From NCBI RefSeq assembly GCF_014698035.1, contig NZ_JACJSF010000007.1, forward strand, positions 62,001 to 126,000: a stretch of 64,000 bases of DNA. The letters are read 5' to 3'. A program made the translations under genes and the position numbers. Below, piece by piece: positions 53,376 to 62,178 of this stretch (positions are counted from its first letter, which is position 1; each line of letters starts with the position of its first letter). The notes beneath the pieces were generated by a model. It worked only from the letters and a program-made list of their open reading frames with translations, did not search any database and was not told where the DNA came from. Source of the stretch: Desmonostoc muscorum FACHB-395. Lineage in GTDB: Bacteria > Cyanobacteriota > Cyanobacteriia > Cyanobacteriales > Nostocaceae.

Positions 53376-55106
53376 TTAGTAATGATTGCCAATTTTGCGG
53401 TGATGCGCGGCGGTAAGTGCATCTAACTTGGAAACTCTTCCAGTTTGGACTGTGCTATAAATTACCCAATGATCTCCACAATCCATACGGCTAGTGATTT
53501 CACATTCCATGTAAGCTAGGGCTTCAGCTAAAACGGGCGATCCATTGTTCGCTGGATATGTCTTCACTCCAGCAAATCGGTCTGCACCAGGAGCGAAACG
53601 CTTGAGAAAATGTTTCATTAATCCTTGATATTTGCCTTCTTCTAAAACGTTTAGAACAAAGCGATCGCCAACGTGCATCAAAGATTCAATTGCTCGATCT
53701 TTGGATACTGCGATCGCAACTCCTAAAGGCTCAAGACTGGCTTGTGTCACCCAAGAAGCAAACATTGCGCTCTGAATTTCTCCTTTTTTGGCGGTGATAA
53801 TGTATAAACCTGTACTAATGCGCCCTAAAGCCTTCTCTAGCTCAGTATTGATAGATTTAATTTGTTTAATGGTGCGATCGCGGTTCAACCATTGACCCAA
53901 ATCTGTCCCAGCTTCATCACAAAGCTGTTCCGTTGCTTGGGTGGGGATTTCCTTAACTAAAATAGGTGGAAAGGCTTCAGTTAATCCCAGTTCTTGAAAC
54001 TTATTGCGTAAAGGATAAATTGGTTCATCTTCTCCACCCCCGGACTCTAATAAACCAATTGACTGCTTCTTATGAACAGCAGCTAAAATAGTGCTTAAAG
54101 AAGCTTGAGCCATCACCGAAGATTGGGGTGGCATTGCAATTATTAAACCAGAAGATTGTGCAACTAATTCTCGAACTTCTTGAGGTTCAGAACTATTGAG
54201 AGGAAATAATTCCACTGCTACGCCTGTTTTCGCACATCCATGAGCTATGGTACGGACTAACTGCTCACTATGCCCGTAATCTTCAACATAAAATAGAGCC
54301 ACTAAAGTCTCTGTTTTTGCTTGTTCTAAACTCCAGTTTTGATACCGTCCGAGCCATTCTGGAATATAGTGTTGTAATAAAGGCCCATGTCCCGTAGCAA
54401 CTGTTCCTATTTCTAACTTTTCAATCCGCTTTAAAGCTGCCAAAACAGACCGAGCATTGGGGCCCATAAGACAATCATAATAATATTGAAAATCTTCCTC
54501 TAGTAAGGTGATATTTTCGTCATAAGTGTGGTCATCACAGTAGTGCATCCCAAACACATCACAGGTGTAGAGAGTGCTAGTTTTGTGGTCATAAGTAAAG
54601 ATTGTGTCAGGCCAGTGTAAGTTAGGTGCAGAGATAAATTCTAATTCGTGTCCGTTGCCTAAATCTAATCGCTCTCCACTTTTCACCTGCCTTGAATTAA
54701 AGGGCTGGTGAACCATATTTTCTAAAAATTGAATAGCTACCTTAGCACCAACAACAGTAATGGATGGAGCTAATTGCAAAATATTTTTTACTAAGCCACT
54801 GTGGTCTGGTTCCGTATGGCTAATAATCAAATAATCTATTTTAGTCGGATCAATTAATCCCACCAGTATCTCAAGATATAATTGCTCAAACTTGCGGTGA
54901 GATGTATCAACTAAGGCAACTTTTTCTCCCTGAATTAAAAAAGAATTATAAGTCGTACCATTCCGTAGACCAAACTCGACATCAAAACGTTCTCTATCCC
55001 AGTCTAGACAACGAATAGCAGTTGTTTGAGGAGCAATTTCGACAGTTTCTACTGTCAAACGTCCTGGGTTGGGAGTAACTTGAGTGGGCTGTATGAGTGC
55101 AACCAT
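53376..55106 (-). CDS. flv4: Flavodiiron protein Flv4-type (canonical iron site)
   Basis: A 576-residue flavodiiron protein. The diiron ligands are present: HTEPDHSG for HxExDH, a further histidine/aspartate in TLYTCDVFGMHYCDD, and GHGPLLQHY. The flavodoxin domain (LVALFYVEDYGHSEQLVRTI) and the flavin reductase domain (KALGRISTGLYIITAKKGEI) follow. Because it is first in an operon with a PsiE-like gene and a non-canonical Flv, I call it Flv4, not Flv3. It would receive electrons from the photosystem II acceptor side and reduce oxygen. GGAG lies eight bases before the ATG. Confidence 0.93.
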   Translation of the reverse strand: MVALIQPTQVTPNPGRLTVETVEIAPQTTAIRCLDWDRERFDVEFGLRNGTTYNSFLIQGEKVALVDTSHRKFEQLYLEILVGLIDPTKIDYLIISHTEPDHSGLVKNILQLAPSITVVGAKVAIQFLENMVHQPFNSRQVKSGERLDLGNGHELEFISAPNLHWPDTIFTYDHKTSTLYTCDVFGMHYCDDHTYDENITLLEEDFQYYYDCLMGPNARSVLAALKRIEKLEIGTVATGHGPLLQHYIPEWLGRYQNWSLEQAKTETLVALFYVEDYGHSEQLVRTIAHGCAKTGVAVELFPLNSSEPQEVRELVAQSSGLIIAMPPQSSVMAQASLSTILAAVHKKQSIGLLESGGGEDEPIYPLRNKFQELGLTEAFPPILVKEIPTQATEQLCDEAGTDLGQWLNRDRTIKQIKSINTELEKALGRISTGLYIITAKKGEIQSAMFASWVTQASLEPLGVAIAVSKDRAIESLMHVGDRFVLNVLEEGKYQGLMKHFLKRFAPGADRFAGVKTYPANNGSPVLAEALAYMECEITSRMDCGDHWVIYSTVQTGRVSKLDALTAAHHRKIGNHY

Positions 55107-55231
55107 TTGTTTTCTCCAAAAAGATTGTTATCTGAAGCGAGTGTTATGTCTCTTATATTTACCTGAAATACTCAATTAGTAAAATGCCAATTTCTAAAGC
55201 TAATCATCAGAAAGTTTTATTCATTATTTAG

Positions 55232-55271
55232 ATTGATTTACCATTGAAATTTCTCAATGTTTATCATCAAT
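55232..55271. promoter_or_regulatory. ATTGAT/TCAATG half-sites upstream of flv4
   Basis: ATTGAT (55232) with CATTGA (55242), and TCAATG (55254) with ATCAAT (55266), lie 126-165 bases upstream of flv4. They match the half-sites of the LysR-type carbon regulator NdhR/CcmR, but the spacers (four and six bases) differ from the ten-base spacer reported. NdhR is known to control flv4-flv2. Candidate only. Confidence 0.35.
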
Positions 55272-55315
55272 AATGAATGTGAGAAAATGTAAATAATCAG
55301 TTAAAATGGTCTCGC

Positions 55316-56257
55316 ATGTCGTTAATATTTTTTCCTCCTCCTATACAACAAATCAACAGCGAAATCATCCATTGCGCTGGTGTTGATCTGTATGTACTAC
55401 GCCTGGATCTCATGCACCCGTGGGTTAACGGCAATAAGTGGTTCAAGCTGAAATACAATCTTTTGGAGGCCAAGGAGAAAAATTTCACAACGCTGCTTAC
55501 TTTTGGCGGCGCTTATTCCAATCACATCTATGCAACTGCGGCGGCTGGTAATCTTTTCGGTTTTCGTACCATCGGCGTAATTCGTGGGGAGGAGAGACTA
55601 CCACTAAACCCGACACTGAATTTTGCTGTACAACAGGGTATGCAGCTTGTGTACATGAACCGCGAAATGTATCGACAGCGCAACACACCAGTGATAGAGG
55701 AATATCTGCAACAACGCTTCGGTGAAGTGTTTATCATTCCCGAAGGTGGGAGTAATTTAAATGGTGTGCGCGGCTGTATGGAGATCATTGGTGATGCCGT
55801 CTACGCATTTGATCATATATGCGTAGCCTGCGGTACAGCTACCACACTGACTGGTATTGCCCTTTCATTGCATCAAGGACAAAGAGCGATCGCTTTTCCC
55901 GTACTCAAAAATGGCTCATTTCTTGCACAAGAAATCGAAAGTCTGCTGACAAATTACCTCGCCTCTGATTTCCCCGCACCATCTAACTCTCCCGCTCCCT
56001 GGGAATTGGTATGTGATTACCACTTTGGCGGCTATGCAAAGGTGAACGATGAGTTACTACTGTTCAGCCAACAGTTCACACAGGAACATCGCGTACCCCT
56101 CGATTACGTATACACCGCCAAAATGTTTTACGGAGTGATGGATTTACTAAAGCAGGGATTTTTTAGTAAAGGCGATTCGTTGCTGCTGGTACACACAGGA
56201 GGCTTACAGGGCAACGTTGGTATGGAAGAAAGATTGCAGAGAGTTTCTAAAATCTGA
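55316..56257 (+). CDS. D-cysteine desulfhydrase / ACC-deaminase family
   Basis: A 313-residue PLP-dependent enzyme of fold type II. The PLP lysine is in GNKWFKLKYNLLEAK, the substrate and cofactor loop GGAYSNHIYATAAAG is conserved, and the phosphate loop is CGTATTLTGIAL. The C-terminus has LVHTGGLQGNVGMEERL, as in D-cysteine desulfhydrase and 1-aminocyclopropane-1-carboxylate deaminase. These residues do not separate the two activities, so the label stays broad. It is divergent from flv4. Confidence 0.88.
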   Translation: MSLIFFPPPIQQINSEIIHCAGVDLYVLRLDLMHPWVNGNKWFKLKYNLLEAKEKNFTTLLTFGGAYSNHIYATAAAGNLFGFRTIGVIRGEERLPLNPTLNFAVQQGMQLVYMNREMYRQRNTPVIEEYLQQRFGEVFIIPEGGSNLNGVRGCMEIIGDAVYAFDHICVACGTATTLTGIALSLHQGQRAIAFPVLKNGSFLAQEIESLLTNYLASDFPAPSNSPAPWELVCDYHFGGYAKVNDELLLFSQQFTQEHRVPLDYVYTAKMFYGVMDLLKQGFFSKGDSLLLVHTGGLQGNVGMEERLQRVSKI

Positions 56258-56365
56258 GTTGCCACTTAATTAAATATCAGTTAGCCTTGTATGGAATTTT
56301 ACTAATATTAGTTAAATTCACACGCCAATCTTGATATCTACTCAAAGTTAGGTAAGGTCAATTTA

Positions 56366-58147
56366 ATGTTTACATACGCTGATCGCATTAAGCCGGATGG
56401 TCACAGTATTACTATCTATTTAGAAAATCTCCTAGCTAAAAGGTATCAAATTCCGACTTTTCAACGAGATGTTGTGTGGGAGAAAGAGAATGTTAAAAAA
56501 CTTTGGGATAGTATTTATAAGTTTTATCCTTTAGGAAGTATTCTAATTTGGAAAACTAACACCAAGCTAGAAAGCCATAGAGAAATAGGTGGCATCAAGT
56601 TTGCTGATGATTTTCACTCTAATGAATACCAATACATTTTAGATGGACAACAAAGAACAACTTCTCTCCTAACATCAATATATGGTGGTAACATTGCTAA
56701 AAATGAAAATTTTAATCCAACACTATATATAGATTTGACTATTGAACTTACTGATGCTACTGATGACACAAGCTATGCAAAAAGGTTCTTATTCTGGGAT
56801 GAAATTGATGATAAAAATGGTCAAATAAAAGCTAATGTCGGCAAGAAAAAACGTTATGAAGAGAAACTCATTGTTAGTTTAATAGACATTATTAAAAATT
56901 ACGTAGAAATAGAAAGAAATCTTCATACACTTGGATACGGTGATTTTGAAAATCCTTATATGCAGCAATTGAGAAGGATTAGGGAAGCGTTATATAATTA
57001 TAAAATTTCCTTTATTGAGTTAAGAGGTATTGAAGTTGCGGAAGTGTGTCAAATATTTGAGCGGATTAATCAAGCTGGCAAACCCTTGGATATCTTTGAT
57101 ATTGTAGTTGCTAAGACTTTTCGTTCTGAAAATAAGACAAATAATATTTCTGGGTTCTATCTTCGAGAATTATTTGATAAATTTAAAAAAACTATGTCTA
57201 GTAGTCAATATACCAATATTGATAATTGGACATTGCTCCAGATGCTAGCTGTAGTAGTAAAACTTGAATTTCCCGAAGCTGGGGTACAAAATATTACTGA
57301 TATGTATCTTAATAAGCTAAAAACAGAACATATTGAAGCTGTATGGTCTAATTTTAAAATAGCCGTTGCTAAAACTTTTGATTTCTTTGATAATATTTTG
57401 CATATTAAAGGTGGAAGATTAATCCCTTACCGATATTTATACCTGACTATCACAGCATATTTTTATCGGAATGATAAACCAGATTATAGTTTTTTAGATA
57501 AATATTTTTGGTATTATAGCTTTCATAATATAGAATTACTAAAAGACACGACTCAACTCTGGCAACATATAACCTTTGTTAATCAGCAAAAGGCTAATAG
57601 TACTTACTCATTCAATCAATTTGATATTGATAAAGATTTGCTCAGAAAATCTTTCTACAGTTATAGAGGTCGCTTATCCAGAGCAATACTATCACTTTAT
57701 GCAAATCAAAAGCCACAAGATTGGGCAAAACCTCATAGAGATATTTTGTCTGATGTTTATTATTTGCTAACAGATAAGCCTAACTTGCACCATATATTTC
57801 CAGTTAACTTTATTAAACAGAGTGGTATTGCTAATCAAATAGAATGTGACAGCTTGATGAATATTGCCTATCTATCTCAAATAACTAATTTGCAAATTAG
57901 CGATAAAAATCCATTAGATTATCTGAAAGAATATGACGAGCCTGCTTTAGAAGCAGTGCTACGCTCTCATCTTATACCAACTACTATTCTTGAATGGTCA
58001 CGGGCCGATGCACTTCCTGAAAATGCCCTAAGCATTTTTATTGAAGGAAGGATAAATCTCTTATTAGAGGCTTTGAGGCTGAAGTTAGAGGGGATTGAAT
58101 TTAATGTTTTTGATATGGGCAATCGCACCGATAATATTTATCCCTAA
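56366..58147 (+). CDS. DUF262/HNH protein, GmrSD-like
   Basis: A 593-residue soluble protein. The N-terminal DUF262 (GmrS-like) domain has YQIPTFQRDVVWEKENVKKL then YPLGSILIW and the ParB/Srx-type motif LDGQQRTTSLL near residue 92-100. The C-terminal DUF1524-type HNH nuclease has LHHIFPVNFIKQSG near residue 473, with the following SLMNIAYLSQITNLQISDK. Such fusions are modification-dependent (type IV) restriction enzymes or related defence nucleases. The gene is markedly A+T-richer than neighbours and stands alone, which suits horizontal transfer. No partner gene is adjacent. Confidence 0.88.
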   Translation: MFTYADRIKPDGHSITIYLENLLAKRYQIPTFQRDVVWEKENVKKLWDSIYKFYPLGSILIWKTNTKLESHREIGGIKFADDFHSNEYQYILDGQQRTTSLLTSIYGGNIAKNENFNPTLYIDLTIELTDATDDTSYAKRFLFWDEIDDKNGQIKANVGKKKRYEEKLIVSLIDIIKNYVEIERNLHTLGYGDFENPYMQQLRRIREALYNYKISFIELRGIEVAEVCQIFERINQAGKPLDIFDIVVAKTFRSENKTNNISGFYLRELFDKFKKTMSSSQYTNIDNWTLLQMLAVVVKLEFPEAGVQNITDMYLNKLKTEHIEAVWSNFKIAVAKTFDFFDNILHIKGGRLIPYRYLYLTITAYFYRNDKPDYSFLDKYFWYYSFHNIELLKDTTQLWQHITFVNQQKANSTYSFNQFDIDKDLLRKSFYSYRGRLSRAILSLYANQKPQDWAKPHRDILSDVYYLLTDKPNLHHIFPVNFIKQSGIANQIECDSLMNIAYLSQITNLQISDKNPLDYLKEYDEPALEAVLRSHLIPTTILEWSRADALPENALSIFIEGRINLLLEALRLKLEGIEFNVFDMGNRTDNIYP

Positions 58148-58166
58148 ATAAATGATTTTCCATAAA

Positions 58167-58252
58167 AGAGGTATTGCTGGGTGAAAAGATGAATTTGCTC
58201 GACACACTCGCTCATCTACGTGAGATATTCATACTTTTATCCAGCAACCTCT
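58167..58252. repeat. 86-base imperfect inverted repeat
   Basis: Ends AGAGGTATTGCTGGGTGAAA and TTTTATCCAGCAACCTCT pair with small gaps; the interior also folds (GATGAAT with ATTCATAC). It lies between the convergent DUF262 and methyltransferase genes and may be a short non-autonomous element or a bidirectional terminator. The AGAGGT end resembles the 165-bp family. Confidence 0.7.
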
Positions 58253-58262
58253 AAAAGTTCTT

Positions 58263-58922
58263 TCACTTGGTCGCTACGCCAATAATATGAGGACTAACAA
58301 TCGGCAATTGTGAATCAAATCGCTCATAATTAATACTAGAAAAACCAGAATTTTCTAAAGCAATTAAAGTTTCTCTATCTGGATGACAACCATCACCTAT
58401 CACTTTCCAAATCGGACGAATTGCGCTTTGTACTTGTCGCAATACAGTTCCTTTAGGTGCAGCAACGTGTTCAATAAATAAGAAGCGTCCACCTGGTTTG
58501 AGTACTCTTAAAATTGCCTGTAATGTATAATCTATATTCGGCACCGAACACAAAACTAAGGTACTAACAACACTATCTATGCTGTTATCTTCAGCATCTA
58601 ACCATTCAGCATTACCAATTCTGAGGTCGATGTTTAAGCCTAGTTTTTTAGCTTGTTTTTGAAGATAGGAGTGCATGTGAGGGTTTGGCTCGATTCCTAT
58701 CCAGTGGATATCTTTAGGGTAGTAGGGTAGGTTAGGGCCTGTTCCTGGGCCGATTTCTAACACTTTACCTTGGAGATTTGCAAAAAGAGAACGTTTGCGA
58801 GCGCCTACGATATTATCATACGTGCTGCTACTTTGAGCCATCATCCAGGCAAAGAAACGTTTACCAAAGTTGGCATAAATCTGGTTTGGTGAATCTCCAA
58901 TAATTGGGTTTACAGTCATCAT
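58263..58922 (-). CDS. Class I SAM-dependent methyltransferase
   Basis: A 219-residue methyltransferase of the UbiE/methyltransferase-11 kind. Motif I is VLEIGPGTGPNLPYY, motif II acidic residue is in WIGIEPNPHMHSYL, and the DSVVSTLVLCSVPNIDYTLQ and LKPGGRFLFIEHVAAPKG strands follow. The N-terminus is typical of the phosphatidylethanolamine/thiol methyltransferase-like group, but the acceptor is unknown. A second ATG follows the first. It is a single gene. Confidence 0.9.
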   Translation of the reverse strand: MMTVNPIIGDSPNQIYANFGKRFFAWMMAQSSSTYDNIVGARKRSLFANLQGKVLEIGPGTGPNLPYYPKDIHWIGIEPNPHMHSYLQKQAKKLGLNIDLRIGNAEWLDAEDNSIDSVVSTLVLCSVPNIDYTLQAILRVLKPGGRFLFIEHVAAPKGTVLRQVQSAIRPIWKVIGDGCHPDRETLIALENSGFSSINYERFDSQLPIVSPHIIGVATK

Positions 58923-59316
58923 CTACTTCCTAAAATTTGAGGCTATAAATTATTGCAACAAGCAACTATTTATAGTCTTAAGGTACGATAATCTATGTTT
59001 CTTGTACCTCACCCATGTGATTCACCTGATTGGGTGATTTTGATTAATATACATACGTAGCGACTTCCCGTAACCTACCACAGAAATATAAAAAGTGCAG
59101 AAGCAGAAGTAGAATTTGCCTATATATAGCAATCCTAAACGAATAAGTCGTTAAAATATCCAATTATTCTCTCTGCGTTCTCTACGCCTCTGCGGTTAAT
59201 TTCTTTTTATAAATAATTTATAAATACAAAAATAGCAAAAAGCGTTCCAAATTGCGGAACGCTATCTTTTAGTAAATTCTGTTAAGGTAATATGAATTAA
59301 ATGCTAGTTGATAAAA
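58923..59316. other. Intergenic region with a dispersed motif and terminator
   Basis: No gene was found. Bases 59168-59198 carry TCTCTGCGTTCTCTACGCCT then CTGCGG, related to copies at 23793 and 44889. A terminator for the next minus-strand gene lies at 59237-59263. Confidence 0.55.
59237..59263 (-). terminator. Rho-independent terminator of the 86-residue protein gene
   Basis: AGCGTTCC (59241-59248) and GGAACGCT (59256-59263) form an eight-base stem with a seven-base loop, followed by T residues on the minus strand. Confidence 0.85.
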
Positions 59317-59577
59317 TTAGGCATGAAGATTTGCTTGTTCCTGTAACCAAGGATCTACAGGTTGTCCATCTTTGCGGCGTAATTCGATTTCCACTACCAT
59401 CACTTCTTTTGAACCTGGAGGTGCGGGTTTTTTATGGAAAAGAATGTCATAATCTTCTGGATTATGTTTGCGTTCTTTCAACCATTCTTGTACCTTGGTT
59501 GTGGCAAAAAATGATTGCCCTTGCTCAAACATTCGAGTAATCTGCAATTGCAGTGTATAAGGATTTAGCCTACCCAT
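59317..59577 (-). CDS. Small hypothetical protein, 86 residues
   Basis: A small soluble protein: MGRLNPYTLQLQITRMFEQG, then VQEWLKERKHNPEDYDILFH and VMVVEIELRRKDGQPVDPWL. The mix of amphipathic helix and beta-type strands suggests a compact fold. A GGCGG-type ribosome site and a perfect terminator support that it is a real gene. I do not recognise the family, though it feels widespread in cyanobacteria. No partner suggests its role. Confidence 0.75.
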   Translation of the reverse strand: MGRLNPYTLQLQITRMFEQGQSFFATTKVQEWLKERKHNPEDYDILFHKKPAPPGSKEVMVVEIELRRKDGQPVDPWLQEQANLHA

Positions 59578-59641
59578 TTTCTACCGCCTTTGTTAAGTAA
59601 ATTTGAGAACAAGTAATCTGTTTATCTTAGATAATCTAATG

Positions 59642-59782
59642 TTAGTGCGAAGTACGCACACCTGACACTTCACCTATAGGTGCAAATTCCAGTTTCAACA
59701 CCCTAGCATCTGTAGCAACATCCGAAGGTATTTCGGTATATGGTCTAAGAAAGCCTTGATACTCCTGCAATCTGTCTTCCAT
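59642..59782 (-). CDS. Possible 46-residue small protein
   Basis: A short frame on the minus strand: MEDRLQEYQGFLRPYTEIPS, then DVATDARVLKLEFAPIGEVS and GVRTSH. The composition is protein-like (helix then strand, no low complexity), and it runs parallel to the 86-residue gene, 64 bases upstream of it. No strong ribosome site is visible. I cannot assign a family. Confidence 0.45.
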   Translation of the reverse strand: MEDRLQEYQGFLRPYTEIPSDVATDARVLKLEFAPIGEVSGVRTSH

Positions 59783-60054
59783 AGGTTAATAAATTATTAT
59801 TTGTGTTGCTTTAGTTTTCGTCGTCTTGGGCAGTAGTTTGACCTTAGTAATGTTATAATAGTACCTCACAAAAAATAATGTTAAAAACTTGACTGCACCC
59901 CAGCACTAAAGTTTTATGTACACGAAGAGACGAGGGAATAGATTAGTTAAGGATTATTCACAATTTCCCAGTATCTCTACAACATTTCACTACTTAATTC
60001 TGTTATAGATTGGAAAGAGGCACGCCGCTTCAAAAACTGACCAACAGACTGAAA

Positions 60055-62139
60055 ATGGTTGTTATGAAGAGCAAAAATCAAGCTGTTTTCGCTTTAATTG
60101 TAAAAAGTACTATTGTTTTTTTACCCTTACTATTATCCGTTGGAATTGCCAATGGGCAATCTGCACCATCACCTTCCCCAGCACTAACCCAGACTTCGGT
60201 GTTGTCGAATCAGGAACGGGAAGAATTAACACGACTACGAGCAGAAAAGCGAATTCAACAGCAAGTCCAATCTGATTTTAATAGCGCTTTTAGCCGTACA
60301 ACTATTTTACTCAATGTCTGGCTAGTTATATTAAGCTTATTTCCAGTCGCAATCATTGCTTTATTTTGGCTACTGCGACGGGTGGTAATCCGTGAAATTG
60401 TTGATAGAGCGATGCAACAATTACAGGGAATGGAAAAATTACAAAATCAGCTATCCACCGTTAAACAAGAGGCTGAAAATGTTATTCAAGATGCTAAAAA
60501 AATAAATTATGAACTAGAACAGGAAACGGTTAGTTTACAACAAAAAATTAAAAGCGAGCAAGAAAATTTATCTACCCTGACATCGGAACTAGATTTAGCT
60601 AAATCACAGGTATTAATTAGATTAGAAACTCAACTCAAAAAATCTCAAGAAAATATAGAAAATTTAGAGTCTAATTTTTCTTCTGTTGTATCTAAATTAG
60701 AGCTTGATGCTCAACAAAAAAGAGATGTAACGCTAGAAAATCTAGGAAATTTAGCATCCGTTCTGTCACAAGAATTGTCTAATTTAAAGTTAGGTGTACA
60801 ACAACAGCAAGAGTTAGCATTGGCTGATCTTGAAGGATCAAAGTCTGAGTTCATATCTCAACTATCTGGATGGCAGTCTGATGCTCAAAACCAAAAAAAT
60901 ATAGTTTTTGAAAGTTTGGCTAAATTGCAATCAGAATTTGCCGATCAATTATCAGAATTACAGGTAGATGCTCACCACAGAAAAGAGATTGCATTTGAGA
61001 GTTTAGGAAAGTTAGATAATGAATTGAAATCTCAGTTATCAGAACTACAGGCGGATGCTCAAGAGCAAAAAAATAAAATTGTTGAGAGTTTAGCAGTATT
61101 ACAGTTAGAGTTTGCTGAACAACTATCTGAATTACAACTAGATGCTCAAAAGCGCAAAGAGTTAATTATTGAGAATTTAGAAAAAGCTGGTTCTGAATTT
61201 AGTTCGCAATTTTCAGAATTACAATGGAATGCTCAACAACAAAAAATTCTCATTTTGGAGAAGTTAGAAAGATTAGAAACTGAGTTTGTCTCTCAACTCT
61301 CTGAGTTACAATTGGATGCCGAAGAAAGAAAGGATCTTATTCTTCAAGAACTAACTGAAATTACACCTGAATCTATCTTAGAGGCGGTGAATTATGAAGT
61401 TAAGGAAGAAAAAGAAATAGAGAAACAGCCACAACAACCAGAATTGACTGCTGAGGAGTATGTAAAAGAGGGAGATGAGCTGTTTTCTCAAAAGCGCTAT
61501 GAAGATGCGATCGCAGCTTACAACCAAGCAGTTAAAATCCAACCTGATGAACCTGTGGCTTGGTTAAAACGAGGTCTAACTCTCGGAAGGTTGAAACGCT
61601 ATAAAGATGCGATCGCATCCTACGATCGAGCTATCCAGATTCAACCAGATTACCATCAAGCTTGGTGCGATCGCGGCGTTGCTTTTGGGAAATTACAACA
61701 GCATCAGCAAGCCTTTGCTTCATTTGAGAAAGCTACACAAATCAAGCCTGATGATGCTGTTGCTTGGTTAAATTGCGGTCTTTCTCTCGTAGCATTGGAA
61801 AAATACGAAGAGGCAATAGTGTCTTTTGATAAAGCGCTGGAATTCCAACCCAATTCTCCCAAAATCTGGGATAAACGCGGTTATACCTTGGTAAGATTGG
61901 GACGCGATGATGAAGCGATCGCTAGTTTTAACAAAACTTTAGAAATTAAGCCAGATTATGCCAGTGCCTATTACAACAAAGCAGCCTGTTACGCACTGCA
62001 AAGACAAGTTGAACTATCTCTGGCAACTCTGAAACAAGCAATTGAACTTGATCCCAGGTATAAAGAAGACGCAGCAACTGACCTAGATTTTGATGATATT
62101 GCCGATGATGAGCGCTTTAAGCAGTTAGTTACAGAGTAG
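60055..62139 (+). CDS. Coiled-coil/TPR membrane protein
   Basis: A 694-residue protein from the ATG at 60055; alternatives are the ATG at 60064 and a TTG at 60010. A signal/anchor helix (VKSTIVFLPLLLSVGIANGQ) and a second helix (TTILLNVWLVILSLFPVAII) flank a short Pro/Ser-rich part. Residues about 120-470 are a long coiled coil with a repeating unit of about 27 residues, QLSELQLDAQKRKELIIENL, present some eight times. The C-terminal 230 residues are six TPR units (AWLKRGLTLGRLKRYKDAIA). It probably spans the membrane once or twice, with the TPR end as a protein-binding head. Confidence 0.85.
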   Translation: MVVMKSKNQAVFALIVKSTIVFLPLLLSVGIANGQSAPSPSPALTQTSVLSNQEREELTRLRAEKRIQQQVQSDFNSAFSRTTILLNVWLVILSLFPVAIIALFWLLRRVVIREIVDRAMQQLQGMEKLQNQLSTVKQEAENVIQDAKKINYELEQETVSLQQKIKSEQENLSTLTSELDLAKSQVLIRLETQLKKSQENIENLESNFSSVVSKLELDAQQKRDVTLENLGNLASVLSQELSNLKLGVQQQQELALADLEGSKSEFISQLSGWQSDAQNQKNIVFESLAKLQSEFADQLSELQVDAHHRKEIAFESLGKLDNELKSQLSELQADAQEQKNKIVESLAVLQLEFAEQLSELQLDAQKRKELIIENLEKAGSEFSSQFSELQWNAQQQKILILEKLERLETEFVSQLSELQLDAEERKDLILQELTEITPESILEAVNYEVKEEKEIEKQPQQPELTAEEYVKEGDELFSQKRYEDAIAAYNQAVKIQPDEPVAWLKRGLTLGRLKRYKDAIASYDRAIQIQPDYHQAWCDRGVAFGKLQQHQQAFASFEKATQIKPDDAVAWLNCGLSLVALEKYEEAIVSFDKALEFQPNSPKIWDKRGYTLVRLGRDDEAIASFNKTLEIKPDYASAYYNKAACYALQRQVELSLATLKQAIELDPRYKEDAATDLDFDDIADDERFKQLVTE

Positions 62140-62146
62140 AAAGTTA

Positions 62147-62178
62147 TTTGTCATTTGTCATTTGTCATTTGTCATTGA
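62147..62178. repeat. TCATTTG heptamer array
   Basis: About four copies of TTTGTCA follow the coiled-coil/TPR gene. They overlap the 3' end of the convergent minus-strand gene. Confidence 0.9.

Noticed and set aside
53376..55106. Call as Flv3 with Flv1
   Set aside because: The PsiE-like gene between the two flavodiiron genes is diagnostic of the flv4-sll0218-flv2 arrangement.
55316..56257. Specific call as ACC deaminase
   Set aside because: Motifs shared with D-cysteine desulfhydrase do not decide the substrate.
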